Origin: DATARH01 sp963789255
Lineage (GTDB): Bacteria; Pseudomonadota; Alphaproteobacteria; ATCC43930; CGMCC-115725
Direction: 5' to 3'
DNA: 64,000 nucleotides
Assembly (NCBI GenBank): GCA_963789255.1
Contig: CAWBJW010000002.1
Span: 1,240,001-1,304,000, forward strand
The position numbers and the translations under genes were made by a program. The notes beneath the pieces were generated by a model. It did not search any database. It was not told where the DNA came from and worked only from the letters and a program-made list of their open reading frames with translations. Shown here piece after piece: positions 35,107 to 44,516 of the stretch (its first letter is position 1; every line of letters begins with the position of its first letter).

Positions 35107-35152
35107 TTTCGCGCTATGCTCTGCCGATAAGCCTTTGAGCGAGGGAAGAGCC

Positions 35153-36163
35153 ATGTCGTCCGATCGGATCCGTCTCAGCGTCGAGGAGGCCCAGGCGCTC
35201 GGCGAGCGCGCGCTCTGCGGTATCGGCTATGACGCGGAGGAGGCGCGCATCATCGCCGACCACGTGATCGACGCGGCGCTGTGCGGCTACGAATATTCGG
35301 GCCTCGCCAAGATCCTCAACATCCCCGAGCACCGCCGCTTTCAAGAGCCGCGCCGGCCGATGCGGATCGTCAACGAGACCGCGGTTTCGGCCCTCTATGA
35401 CGGCGGCAACAATGTCGGCATGGTGGCGATGCACCATGCCGCCAATGCCGCGATCGCCAAGACCGCGGCGCACGGCATCGCCGTCATCGGCGTCACCAAC
35501 AGCTGGATGAGCGGACGCAGCGCCTATTTCGTGGAGATGATCGCGCGCGCGGGTCTCGTCGCAATCCACACCGCGAGCAGCGGCTCCGCCGTGGCGCCCT
35601 ATGGCGGGACCCGCCCGGTGCTCGGCACCAACCCGATCGCCTTCGCGCTGCCCGGCGCCGACGGCCCGCTCGTCCTCGACATGGGAACCTCGGCCTTCAT
35701 GGCGACCGAACTGCAATTGCGCGCGCGGCTCGGCCAGCCCCTGCCGGAGGGGGTGGCGATCGACCGCGACGGGCATCCGACGCGCGACGCGGGCGAGGCC
35801 CGGCAGGGCGCGCTGCTGCCGTTCGGCGGGCATAAGGGGTTCGGGCTCGGCCTGATCGTCCAGGCGTTCGGGCTCCTGGGCGGGGCGGCGCTGGTTCCGG
35901 GCAACGACGACGGCTATGTGTTCATCGCCTTCCGGCCCGATCTGCTGGTGCCGCTGGACGACCTGAAGCGCGAGCTTGGCGCGCTGATCGCCCGGGTCAA
36001 GGCGGTCCCCGGCCAGCCCGGGGTCGCCGAGATCCGCATCCCGGGCGAGCAGTCGGCGCGCAACCGCGAGCGGCTGGCGGGCATCGGCCTCGACATCGAC
36101 CGGCTCGTCCACGACCGGCTCGCCGCCATGGCCGGCAGCAATACCGCCATGGTCAACCCCTGA
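35153..36163 (+). CDS. Ldh-family oxidoreductase (malate/lactate dehydrogenase type 2)
   Basis: A 336-residue NAD(P)-dependent enzyme of the Ldh2/MdhG/AllD family, unrelated to classical LDH. Family motifs: ADHVIDAALCGYEYSG near the start, GIAVIGVTNSWMSGR, PYGGTRPVLGTNPIAFALPG (cofactor loop) and LPFGGHKGFGLGLIVQAFGLL. Substrates in this family include malate, lactate, ureidoglycolate, 2,3-diketogulonate and sulfolactate. No neighbour narrows this. ATG 35153 follows GAGGGAAGAGCC. Confidence 0.85.
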   Translation: MSSDRIRLSVEEAQALGERALCGIGYDAEEARIIADHVIDAALCGYEYSGLAKILNIPEHRRFQEPRRPMRIVNETAVSALYDGGNNVGMVAMHHAANAAIAKTAAHGIAVIGVTNSWMSGRSAYFVEMIARAGLVAIHTASSGSAVAPYGGTRPVLGTNPIAFALPGADGPLVLDMGTSAFMATELQLRARLGQPLPEGVAIDRDGHPTRDAGEARQGALLPFGGHKGFGLGLIVQAFGLLGGAALVPGNDDGYVFIAFRPDLLVPLDDLKRELGALIARVKAVPGQPGVAEIRIPGEQSARNRERLAGIGLDIDRLVHDRLAAMAGSNTAMVNP

Positions 36164-36583
36164 TCAGCACTTGGACGCGGGTTCGCGCTGGCGCTTGAGG
36201 CGGGCGCGCCGGGCCTTGTCGGCGAGCCGGCGCTCGCGCGCGGCGGCGCTCGGCCTCGTGGCACGGCGCGGGCGCGGCGGCGTCGCGGCACGGCGGATCA
36301 GGGCGACGAGGCGGTCGAGCGCGTCCGCCCGGTTGCGTTCCTGCGAGCGAAAGCGCCGGGCGGTGATCACCAGGACGCCGTCCTGCGAGATCCGATGTCC
36401 GCCGAGCCGCTCCAGCCGCTGGCGCACCGGCTCGGGCAGCGAGCGCGAATGGCGCAGGTCGAAGCGCAACTGGACCGCGCTCGCGACCTTGTTGACGTTC
36501 TGCCCGCCGGGGCCGGAGGCGCGGATAAAGCTTTCGGAGATCTCGCTTTCATCGAGACTGATTGTGTCGCTGATCGGGATCAT
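36164..36583 (-). CDS. arfB: Ribosome-rescue peptidyl-tRNA hydrolase ArfB
   Basis: A 139-residue protein that frees stalled ribosomes by hydrolysing peptidyl-tRNA. The GGQ motif is present in IRASGPGGQNVNKVASAV (GGQ at residues 26-28), as in class I release factors. The C-terminal tail is strongly basic (RRATRPSAAARERRLADKARRARLKRQ); in E. coli YaeJ such a tail enters the empty mRNA channel. It is convergent with the Ldh-family gene, adjacent stop codons being in contact. Confidence 0.95.
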   Translation of the reverse strand: MIPISDTISLDESEISESFIRASGPGGQNVNKVASAVQLRFDLRHSRSLPEPVRQRLERLGGHRISQDGVLVITARRFRSQERNRADALDRLVALIRRAATPPRPRRATRPSAAARERRLADKARRARLKRQREPASKC

Positions 36584-36616
36584 GGCTCAGCCACGACGCG
36601 CTCGGACCGTCACCGT

Positions 36617-36730
36617 GCGTCCTTCGAGACGCGCCCCTGCGGGACGCTCCTCAGGATGAGGGTTTTTCTCAATTCTATCAAAGCTTTACCCTCATCCTGA
36701 GGAGGCGCGAAGCGCCGTCTCGAAGGACGC
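36617..36730. repeat. Intergenic palindromic repeat, type A, copy 2
   Basis: A 114-bp copy of the repeat at 6063, with arms GCGTCCTTCGAGACGC and CGTCTCGAAGGACGC. It lies in the 339-bp gap between arfB and coxM. The remaining 190 bp (36731-36922) show no further gene; a GC-rich dyad around CCGGACAGCCGGTCCGG lies at about 36794-36810. Confidence 0.9.
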
Positions 36731-36922
36731 GTTAGCGACTCTGGTGTTTCCCTGCCTGCCCACTTCCAAGATGACCAGCTGCGAGAACCGCCCCCGGACA
36801 GCCGGTCCGGAACCTGCCCCCCGAGATTAGCACTTCACGCCAGCGGGGCTGGTAGTGTAAGCCAGCAGGGTGAGCGCCCGGCCGCCTGGCGGGGGTGCGA
36901 CCGGATCTTTTCAGGAGCGAAC

Positions 36923-37795
36923 ATGCCGAGGGTCAGTTACACGGCGCCGGCGACGGTCGACGAAGCCGTCAAGGTTTTGGCCGGCGCTGCCGGTTTGACG
37001 AAAGTCATGTCCGGCGGGACCGATCTGCTGGTGCAGCTGAAGAGCGGGCGAATGAAGCCCGATCTGATCGTCGATACCAAGCGCATTCCGGGGCTGATCG
37101 GGATCCGCGAGGAGGCCGATGCGTTCGTCATCGGCGCCGCGACGCCGGGCGTGATGATCAGCGCCGACGAGAAGCTCGAACACGCCTTTCCCGGGGTCGT
37201 CGAAGGGGTCGACCTGATCGGCTCGACGCAGATCCAGGGCCGCGCCTCGATCGCCGGCAATCTGTGCAATGCCTCGCCCGCGGCCGACAGCGTGCCGCCG
37301 GTCATCGCGGCGCGCGGGATCGCGGTCGTCGCCGGGCCGAACGGGCGGCGCCAGGTGCCGGTCGAGCAGATTGTCACCGGGCCGGGCCGCACCTCGCTCG
37401 CCAAGGGCGAGTTCGTCGTCGAGTTCCGCCTGCCGAAGCCCAAGCCGCGCCAGTCGGACGCCTATCTGCGCTTCATTCCGCGCACCGAGATGGACATCGC
37501 CGTGGTCGGCGTTGCAGTCAACGTGACGCTCGACGCGGGCGGCACCTGCACCGATGCGCGGGTCGTGCTCGGCGCCGTCGCGCCGACCCAGCTCGTCGTC
37601 GAGGATGCGGCGAAGGCGCTGATCGGCCACAAGCTCGATGCCGACACCCTGGCCAGGCTCGACGCGGCGGCGCAAAAGGCCTGCAAGCCGATCACCGACA
37701 AGCGCGGCACGATCGAGTACCGCGTCAAAATCGCCGGCGTCCTCGCGCGCCGGGCGGCCGCCATCGCCTTCGAGCGCGCCGCGGCGCGCGCCTGA
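36923..37795 (+). CDS. coxM: Molybdenum hydroxylase FAD-binding medium subunit (CoxM-like)
   Basis: A 290-residue FAD subunit of the xanthine-oxidase family, which passes electrons from the 2Fe-2S subunit to a quinone or other acceptor. The first FAD loop is SGGTDLLVQLKSG (AGGxxL-type) and the second is ASIAGNLCNASPAAD (usual TIGGN replaced by SIAGN). The C-terminal CO-dehydrogenase flavoprotein domain ends FERAAARA. CAGGAGCGAAC precedes ATG 36923. It heads a run coxM-coxS-coxL-coxL-moaD, all on the plus strand. Confidence 0.9.
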   Translation: MPRVSYTAPATVDEAVKVLAGAAGLTKVMSGGTDLLVQLKSGRMKPDLIVDTKRIPGLIGIREEADAFVIGAATPGVMISADEKLEHAFPGVVEGVDLIGSTQIQGRASIAGNLCNASPAADSVPPVIAARGIAVVAGPNGRRQVPVEQIVTGPGRTSLAKGEFVVEFRLPKPKPRQSDAYLRFIPRTEMDIAVVGVAVNVTLDAGGTCTDARVVLGAVAPTQLVVEDAAKALIGHKLDADTLARLDAAAQKACKPITDKRGTIEYRVKIAGVLARRAAAIAFERAAARA

Positions 37796-37813
37796 ATTTG
37801 AGGAGACTTCGTT

Positions 37814-38302
37814 ATGAGCAAGCATCACGTCACGACGGTCATCAACGGCGAGCCGGTGGAGTTTCTGTGCGAGGCGCAGCAGACCCTGCTCGATGTTTTG
37901 CGCGATGAGCTGGGTCTGACCGGCAGCAAAGAAGGCTGCGGCTCGGGCGATTGCGGCGCGTGCAGCGTCATCGCCGACGGCAAGCTGGTGTGCTCGTGCC
38001 TGATGCTCGGCGTCGAGGCCGAGGGCCGCGAGATCACCACGGTCGAAGGCGTCGCCCAGGGCGACCACCTGCATCCGGTGCAGCAGAAATTCCTCGAACA
38101 CGCCGCGCTGCAATGCGGCTTCTGCACCCCGGGCTTCATCGTCGCGGCCAAGGCGCTGCTCGACGAGAACCTCAACCCGACCGAGGAAGAGACGCGCTAC
38201 TGGCTGGCCGGCAATCTGTGCCGCTGCACCGGCTATGACAAGATCATCCGCGCCGTGCTCGACGCCGCCGCCGAGATGCGCGGGGAGGCGGCGGCGGATT
38301 GA
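37814..38302 (+). CDS. coxS: Molybdenum hydroxylase 2Fe-2S small subunit (CoxS-like)
   Basis: A 162-residue iron-sulfur subunit. The plant-type ferredoxin cluster uses EGCGSGDCGACSVIADGKLVC (Cx4CxxCx12C, residues ~42-62), and the second, helical 2Fe-2S centre uses CGFCTPGFIVAAK and CRCTGYDKI. The subunit links the molybdenum centre of the large subunit to FAD in CoxM. It starts at ATG 37814, 18 bp after coxM. A type A palindrome separates it from the first large subunit. Confidence 0.95.
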   Translation: MSKHHVTTVINGEPVEFLCEAQQTLLDVLRDELGLTGSKEGCGSGDCGACSVIADGKLVCSCLMLGVEAEGREITTVEGVAQGDHLHPVQQKFLEHAALQCGFCTPGFIVAAKALLDENLNPTEEETRYWLAGNLCRCTGYDKIIRAVLDAAAEMRGEAAAD

Positions 38303-38320
38303 CGGTTGGATACGCGCCGT

Positions 38321-38432
38321 GCGTCCTTCGAGACGGCGCTTTGCGCCGCCGCAGGATGACGTAGAATTTTCGATGCCACGCACAATTCTCGTCATCCTGA
38401 GGAGCGCCCATAGGGCGCACCTCGAAGGACGC
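38321..38432. repeat. Intergenic palindromic repeat, type A, copy 3
   Basis: A 112-bp copy with arms GCGTCCTTCGAGACGG and CACCTCGAAGGACGC. The centre differs from the other copies. It lies between coxS and the first coxL. Confidence 0.9.
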
Positions 38433-38461
38433 GAGATGGCAATGCAGCTTGGAGTTGGCGA

Positions 38462-40759
38462 ATGAGTTATCTCGACAAGGCGGCGCTCAAAGTCGTCGGA
38501 ACCCGCCCGATCCGCCCGGACGGCGTCGACAAGGTCACCGGCCGGGCCAATTTCGGCGCCGACATGGTGATGCCGGGCATGCTGTGGGGCCGCATCAAGC
38601 GCAGCCCGCACGCCCACGCCCGCATCCTCGGCATCGATACCGCAAAGGCGCGCGGCGCTGCCTGGCGTCAAGGCGGTCATCACCCGCGCCGATTTTCCCG
38701 ATGTGACGCCCGAGCGCGCCCATATCGGCGACCGCCCCGCACAATCTGCGCGACCTGTCGCTGCAACTGCATGGCCAGGGGCAAGGTGCTCTACGACGGC
38801 CACGCGGTCGCCGCGGTCGCGGCGACATCGCCGGCGATCGCCGAAGAGGCGCTCGACCTGATCGAGGTCGAAGTACGAAGTGCTGCCGCACGTGATGGAT
38901 GTCGAGGCGGCGATGGCCGATGACGCGCCGCTCCTGCACGACGACATCTTCACCGCGGGGGTCGAGCCGAAGCCGGCGAAGCCGTCGAACATCGCCAAGA
39001 TGGTCCGCTTCGCCAAAGGCGACGTCGAGGCCGGCTTCAAGGAAGCCGAAGTCATCATCGAGCGGCGCTACACGACGCAGCCGGTGCACCAGGGCTATAT
39101 CGAGCCGCACGCCTGCGTGGTCTCGGTCGGCGCCGACGGCCAGACGACGATCTGGAGCTCGAGCCAGGGCCAGTTCATGGTGCGCGCCTATACCGCGCGC
39201 ATCTGCGGCGCCGACATCGCCAACATCCGCGCCATCCCGGCCGAGATCGGCGGCGGTTTCGGCGGCAAGACGATCATCTATCTCGAACCGCTGGCCTACA
39301 TGCTGTCGAAGAAATCGGGCGGCCGGTCAAGATGGTGATGAGCCGCGAGGAGGTGTTCCGCGCCACCGGCCCGACCTCCGGCGCCGTCGTCGAGGTCAAG
39401 ATCGGCGCCAAGAAGGACGGCCACATCGTCGCCGCGCAGACCGTTCTCAAATACCAGGCCGGCGCGTTTCCCGGCTCGCCGGTGCAGCAGGGCTGCATCT
39501 GCGCGATGGCGATCTACGACTTTCCGAACGCGTTGACCGTCGGCTACGACGTGCTGTGCAACCGGCCCAAGGTCGCGGCCTACCGCGCGCCGGGCGCGCC
39601 GATCGGCTCGTTCGCCGTGGAAAGCTGCGTCGACGAACTCGCGCGCGCTCTGAGAATCGATCCGCTGCGGATGCGCGAGATCAACGGCGCCAGGGACGGC
39701 ACCAAGGCGACGCACGGCGTGACCTGGAGCAATATCGGCTATCAGACAGACGCTGGAAGCCGCCCGCGCGCATCCGCACTCAAGACCCCGCTCGGGCCCA
39801 ACCAGGGGCGCGGCATCGCCTCAGGCTACTGGCACAATGCCGGCGGCGAATCGAGCGCCGCCTGCCACGTCAACGAGGACGGCACGATCACGGTCACCGA
39901 AGGCCATCCCGATATCGGCGGCTCGCGCGCCTCGATGGCGATGATGGTCGCCGAGGTGCTGGGCGTGCCGTACGAGCAGCGTCCGCCCGGTGGTCGGCGA
40001 CACGACGGCGATCGGCTTCAGCGCCTCGACCGGCGGCAGCCGCGTCACCTTCGCCGGCGGCATGGCGGTGACGCAAGCCGCCGAGAAGGTCATCGAGGAA
40101 CTCAAAAAGCGCGCCGCGATGATCTGGGACATCAGCCCCGACGCGGTCGAATGGAAGGACGGGCAGCGCCTTCCCGGCCGGCGCCAATGCCGGCAGCTTC
40201 GAGCCGCTCGACCTGCGCCGCGATCGCCGCCAAATCGGGGCGCACCGGCGGGCCGATCAGCGCCGAGGTGCAGATCAACGCGCAAGGCCAGGGACCGGGT
40301 TTCACGACGCATATCTGCGACGTCGAGGTCGATCGCGAGACCGGCCACGTCAAGATCCTGCGCTATACCGCGATCCAGGATGTCGGCCGCGCGATCCACC
40401 CGAGCTATGTCGAGGGCCAGATGCAGGGCGGCGTGACCCAGGGCATCGGCTGGGCATTGAGCGAGGAATACATCTACGACAAGGATGGCCACCTCGAGAA
40501 CCCCGGCTTCCTCGATTATCGCATGCCGGTCGCCTCCGACCTGCCGATGATCGACACGATCATGGTCGAGGTGCCGAACCCGCGCCATCCGTTCGGCGCG
40601 CGCGGCGTCGGCGAGGTGCCGCTCGTGCCGCCGATGGCGGCGGTCGCCAACGCGATCTTCGACGCAACCGGCATCCGCCTGCGCGACCTGCCGATGTCGC
40701 CGCCCAAGCTGCGCGCCGCCTTCGACGCCGAGCAGCCGAGGCGGCAGGCGGCGGAGTAG
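38462..40759 (+). pseudogene. coxL: Molybdenum hydroxylase large subunit (CoxL-like), copy 1, frameshifted
   Basis: Blocks of a full-length large subunit lie in shifting frames: MSYLDKAALKVVGTRPI, PHVMDVEAAMADDAPLL, IGGGFGGKTIIY (cofactor-binding Gly loop), MSREEVFRATG, AAYRAPGAP (substrate loop), PDIGGSRASMA and GARGVGEVPLVPP, which holds the catalytic Glu. About ten single-base indels break it, mostly insertions (near 38655, 38735, 38760, 38872, 39740, 39980, 40168, 40212) and one or two deletions (near 39318 and 39778). Restored, it would be about 760 residues and close in sequence to the copy that follows. The AYRAPGAP loop lacks the AYXCSFR signature of form I CO dehydrogenase. Confidence 0.88.
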
Positions 40760-40811
40760 TCTTTATTTGCGGAGGACCTGGGAACCAATTAAACCGCTGC
40801 ATCAGCAAATA

Positions 40812-40922
40812 GCGTCCTTCGAGATGCGCCTTCGGCGCTCCTCAGGATGACGACGATCTTTCATGGCATTAAGAAAGTCCGTCATCCTGAGGAGGCTGCG
40901 TAGCGGCCGTCTCGAAGGACGC
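40812..40922. repeat. Intergenic palindromic repeat, type A, copy 4
   Basis: A 111-bp copy with arms GCGTCCTTCGAGATGC and CGTCTCGAAGGACGC. It lies between the two large-subunit genes, so copies 2, 3 and 4 punctuate the structural operon. Confidence 0.9.
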
Positions 40923-40957
40923 ACAACGCCGATCCAGCCCATCATGGAGCGGAGTTC

Positions 40958-43251
40958 ATGACGTATCTCGACAAGGCTTCTCTCAAGGTCGTCGGCACTC
41001 GGCCGATCCGTCCGGACGGCGTCAACAAGGTGATCGGCCGCGCCACGTTCGGCGCCGACATGGTGATGCCCGGCATGCTGTGGGGAAAGATCAAGCGCAG
41101 CCCCTATGCCCATGCCCGCATCGTGTCGATCAAGACCGACAAGGCGCTGGCATTGCCCGGGGTCAAGGCGGTGGTGACCGCGGCCGATTTCCCGCAGATT
41201 GCGTCGGAAGAGGCTTTTGTCGGCGAAGGGCCGATGAACTTCCGCGACCTGTCCTACAACTGCATGGCGCGCGGCAAGGTGCTCTATGACGGTCACGCCG
41301 TCGCCGCGGTCGCCGCGACCTCGCCCTCGATCGCCGAGGAAGCGCTCGACCTGATCGAGGTCCAATACGAGGTCCTGCCGCATGTCATCGACGTCGAAGA
41401 CGCGATGAAGCCGGCCGCGCCGGTCCTCCATGACGATCTGTTCACGTCGGGGGTCGATCCCAAGCCGGCCAAGCCGTCCAACATCGCCAAGCGGATCACC
41501 TTTGCCAAGGGCGACATCGCGGCTGGCTGGCGCGAGGCCGAGGTCACGATCGAGCGACGCTACACGACGCAGCCGGTGCACCAGGGCTATATCGAGCCGC
41601 ATGCCTGCCTCGTCGCAGTCGGCAATGACGGCCAATGCACGATCTTCAGTTCGAGCCAGGGCCAGTTCATGGTGCGGGCCTATTGCGCCAAGCTGCTCGG
41701 CATCGACATCGCCAATATCCGCGCCATGCCGGCCGAGATCGGCGGCGGGTTCGGCGGCAAGACCCTCGTTTATCTGGAGCCGGTGGCGCTCGCGCTGTCG
41801 AAAAAAACCGGGCGTCCGGTCAAGATCGTGATGAGCCGCGAGGAGGTGTTCCGCGGCACCGGCCCGGCCGCCGGCGGCGTCATCGAGGTCAAGCTCGGCG
41901 CCAAAAAAGATGGGCACATCGTGGCGGCCGAACTGGTGGTCAAGCTCCAGGCCGGCGCCTTCCCGGGATCGCCCGTCGGGCCGGCCTGCATGTGCGGGTT
42001 TGCGATGTACGACATCCCGCATGTCAGCATCGTCGGTTACGATGTCGTCTCCAACCGTCCGAAGGTCGCCGCCTACCGGGCACCGGGCGCGCCGAACTCG
42101 ACGTTTGGCACCGAAAGCTGCATGGACGAACTGGCGCACGAGCTGAAGATCGATCCGCTGCGCCTGCGCGAAATCAACGCCGCGCGCGACGGCACCAAGG
42201 CGGCGCACGGGCCGACCTGGGCCAATATCGGCTATCTGCAAACGGTCGAGGCGGCGAAGAACCACCCGCACCTGAAGATCCCGCTCGGTCCCAATCAGGG
42301 CCGCGGCATCGCCTCGGGTTTCTGGTTCAACATCGGCGGCGAGTTCGGCCGCCTCGGTGCACATCAACGAGGACGGCACCGCGAGCGTCGTCGAGGGCAA
42401 CCCCGATATCGGCGGCTCGCGCGCCTCGATGGCGATGATGGCGGCCGAGGTGCTCGGCATCCCCTATGAGCAGGTCCGCCCGATCGTCGCCGACACCGAG
42501 CTCGACCGGCTACTGCTTCCTGACCGGAGGCAGCCGCGTCACCTTCGCCACCGGCATGGCGGTGACCCAGGCGGCCGAGAAGGTCGTCGCCGAACTGAAG
42601 AAGCGCGCCGCGATGATCTGGGACATCAGCCCCGAGGCGGTCGAGTGGACCGACGGCAAGGCGTTTCCGGCCGGCCCCAATGCCGGCAGCTTCGAGCCGC
42701 TGTCGGTCGCCGACATCGCGCTCAAGGCCGGGCGCACCGGCGGGCCGATCAATGCCGAGGTGTCGATCAACGCCCAGGGCGCCGGCCCCGGCTTTGCGAC
42801 GCATATCTGCGACGTCGAAATCGACCGCGAGACCGGCCACGTCAAGGTCCTGCGCTATACCGCGGTGCAGGATGTCGGGCGCGCGATCCATCCCTCCTAT
42901 GTCGAGGGCCAGATCCAGGGCGGCGTGACCCAGGGCGTCGGCTGGGCGCTCAACGAGGAATACATCTACGACAAGGATGGGCGCCTCGAGAACCCGGGCT
43001 TCCTCGACTACCGCATCCCGGTCGCCTCCGACCTGCCGATGATCGAGGCGGTTCTCGTCGAAGTGCCGAACCCGCGCCATCCGTTCGGGGCGCGCGGCGT
43101 CGGCGAGGTGCCGATCGTGCCGCCGATGGCGGCGGTCGCCAATGCGATCTCCGACGCGATCGCGGTGCGCATGCGCGACCTGCCGATGTCGCCGCCCAAA
43201 CTGCGCGCCGCGCTCGACGACCAGGAACCGCCGCGCCTGGCCGCGGAGTAG
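40958..43251 (+). CDS. coxL: Molybdenum hydroxylase large subunit (CoxL-like), copy 2, two frameshifts
   Basis: About 763 residues after correction. It starts MTYLDKASLKVVGTRPIRPDG and carries AEIGGGFGGKTLVYLEPV (cofactor loop), AAYRAPGAPNSTFG (substrate loop), PDIGGSRASMAMMAAEVLG and GARGVGEVPIVPPMAAV with the catalytic Glu. Extra bases at about 42344 (GAGTTCGG for GAGTCGG) and 42501 (GAGCTCGACC for GAGTCGACC) break it; both restore a GANTC site. It is a paralogue of the preceding gene, very similar block by block. Form I CO dehydrogenase is ruled out by AYRAPGAP in place of AYXCSFR. The substrate is unknown. Confidence 0.92.
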
Positions 43252-43296
43252 GCGGGACCTGTGTTGGCTTTGGCACGAGCAACGCGCCCCGGATAC

Positions 43297-43423
43297 CCCC
43301 TCTCCCCCACCGGGGGAGAGGGTTGGGGTGAGGGGGCGGATGGCGGCACCGCCTCGATCACCCTCGCCCGTCCGCCGCTCGCGCGGCGGCCACCCTCTCC
43401 CGCGGTGCGGGAGAGGGGCTGAC
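43297..43423. repeat. Intergenic palindromic repeat, type B, copy 3
   Basis: Hairpins CCCTCTCCCCCACCGGGGGA and CCACCCTCTCCCGCGGTGCG are joined by long GC-rich arms with GGGTGAGGGGG. It lies between the second coxL and the MoaD-like gene. Confidence 0.8.
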
Positions 43424-43436
43424 GGCCGGCGCTGGC

Positions 43437-43685
43437 ATGCCGCACGTCGTCATGACCGGGATCGCTGCCCGCCGCTTCACCGGCGGGCAGACCGAGTTCG
43501 ATGTCGAGGCCAATACGGTGCGCCGCATGATCGTCGAGCTCGATCGCCGCTTTCCCGGCCTCGGCCACCAGATCGACGAGGGCATGGCCGTGGCGATCGA
43601 CGGCGAGATCTTCCAGGACGCCTACCAGGCCCAGCTCAACCCCGACAGCGAAATTGTGCTGATCCCGAAGATCGGCGGCGGCTGA
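43437..43685 (+). CDS. MoaD/ThiS-family sulfur-carrier-like protein
   Basis: An 82-residue ubiquitin-fold protein. The key features are VVMTGIAARRFTGGQTEFDV, NTVRRMIVELDRRFPGL and the tail LNPDSEIVLIPKIGGG, in which the last GG would be adenylated and thiocarboxylated. MoaD makes the dithiolene sulfur of molybdopterin; family members also supply sulfur elsewhere. Its position after the two large subunits suggests a dedicated part in cofactor supply. The C-terminus has one Gly beyond the usual GG, so processing or a GGG variant is possible. A remnant of a second copy lies at 44158. Confidence 0.8.
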   Translation: MPHVVMTGIAARRFTGGQTEFDVEANTVRRMIVELDRRFPGLGHQIDEGMAVAIDGEIFQDAYQAQLNPDSEIVLIPKIGGG

Positions 43686-43691
43686 TCCGGC

Positions 43692-44000
43692 CTAGCGGGC
43701 CGGGTAGCATCCGCCGTTGTAGAACACGTATCCGGGCGAGCAGGCGGGCGCGTAGGTCGGCGCACCGGTGACGGCCCCGACCGTGCCACCGACGACCGCC
43801 CCCGCCACGCCGAGCGCACCGCCGGCGATTGCCCCTGCCGTGCCGACCGCACCGCCGACAACCCCGCCGGGCGTCGCCGCCGGCTGACAATAGCCGCCAT
43901 ACAGCATGTAGCCGGGCGGGCAGCCCTGGGCGAACGCGCTGCCGGATGCGCCTGCCGCCAAAGCGGCGGCAAGCGCCAGTGTGCCAAGAATGTATCGCAT
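43692..44000 (-). CDS. Small secreted Gly/Ala-rich protein 1
   Basis: 102 residues with a Sec signal (MRYILGTLALAAALAAGASGSAFAQ, cut after FAQ). The mature part starts with two Cys-Pro-Gly-Tyr motifs: CPPGYMLYGGYC near the front and CSPGYVFYNGGCY at the end. Between them lies a hydrophobic repeat (VGGAVGTAGAIAGGALGVAGAVVGG) that may insert in a membrane. The Cys pairs could form disulphides. GGGAGAGATTG precedes ATG 44000. It is paralogous to the gene at 44253 and convergent with the MoaD-like gene, 6 bp apart. Confidence 0.8.
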   Translation of the reverse strand: MRYILGTLALAAALAAGASGSAFAQGCPPGYMLYGGYCQPAATPGGVVGGAVGTAGAIAGGALGVAGAVVGGTVGAVTGAPTYAPACSPGYVFYNGGCYPAR

Positions 44001-44157
44001 CAATCTCTCCCTTTGAGTTCGGGCGCAAACCCGGCGGGCGAACGCCGCCGCCTGTGGGGAAACGGCGGCGCGACACCAGCGTTCCGCGCCGGCCCCAGGC
44101 GGCCCCGGTCATATCGCGTTCGCAAAGACTTGTCCGACGCCTGAGCGCGGCCGAATT

Positions 44158-44200
44158 GACAGCGAAAATCGTGCTGATTCCGAAGATCGGCGCCGGTTAG
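44158..44200 (+). pseudogene. Remnant of a second MoaD-like gene, C-terminal end
   Basis: The sequence TAKIVLIPKIGAG followed by TAG matches the last residues of the MoaD-like protein (SEIVLIPKIGGG). At the DNA level about 40 of the last 44 bases agree. No start or N-terminal part is left. Its position and orientation relative to the second secreted protein are the same as those of the intact gene to the first, so both were copied together. Confidence 0.7.
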
Positions 44201-44252
44201 CGGCAGCCGCCGGGATGACCGCTACGGACCATCCCGGCGGGATGGCCTGAAC

Positions 44253-44516
44253 TTACCGCAGGTAACAGGCACCGGAGTAAAACCGGTAGCCGCGCGGGCA
44301 GGGGCGGCCGTTGTAGCCGTACGGATAGGCTCCGACCACCTCAGCCGCGGTCCCGACGGCGTCGCCGGCAATCGCGCCCGCGGTCCCAATCGCGGCACCG
44401 GCGATCGCTCCGGCCGTGCCGATTGCCGCATCGACCGGGTTCTGCGCAAACGCCAGGCTCGACGAGCCGGCCACCATGCCGGCGATGATCGCCAGCGTGT
44501 AAATTGTGTTCTTCAT
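44253..44516 (-). CDS. Small secreted Gly/Ala-rich protein 2
   Basis: 87 residues with a signal peptide (MKNTIYTLAIIAGMVAGSSS, cut near FAQ). The mature part has the same design as protein 1: a hydrophobic repeat (AAIGTAGAIAGAAIGTAGAIAG) and a C-terminal Cys motif CPRGYRFYSGACY, but only one of the two Cys-rich ends. GGAGAATTTCG precedes ATG 44516. The upstream region is also similar to that of the first gene. Function is unknown. Confidence 0.8.
   Translation of the reverse strand: MKNTIYTLAIIAGMVAGSSSLAFAQNPVDAAIGTAGAIAGAAIGTAGAIAGDAVGTAAEVVGAYPYGYNGRPCPRGYRFYSGACYLR

Noticed and set aside
36911..39058. 715-codon open frame antisense to coxM, coxS and coxL
   Set aside because: It crosses three genes and two intergenic repeats and has no ribosome-binding site; a shadow of high GC.
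38462..43251. Form I carbon monoxide dehydrogenase
   Set aside because: The large subunits have AYRAPGAP in place of AYXCSFR, so CO oxidation cannot be claimed.
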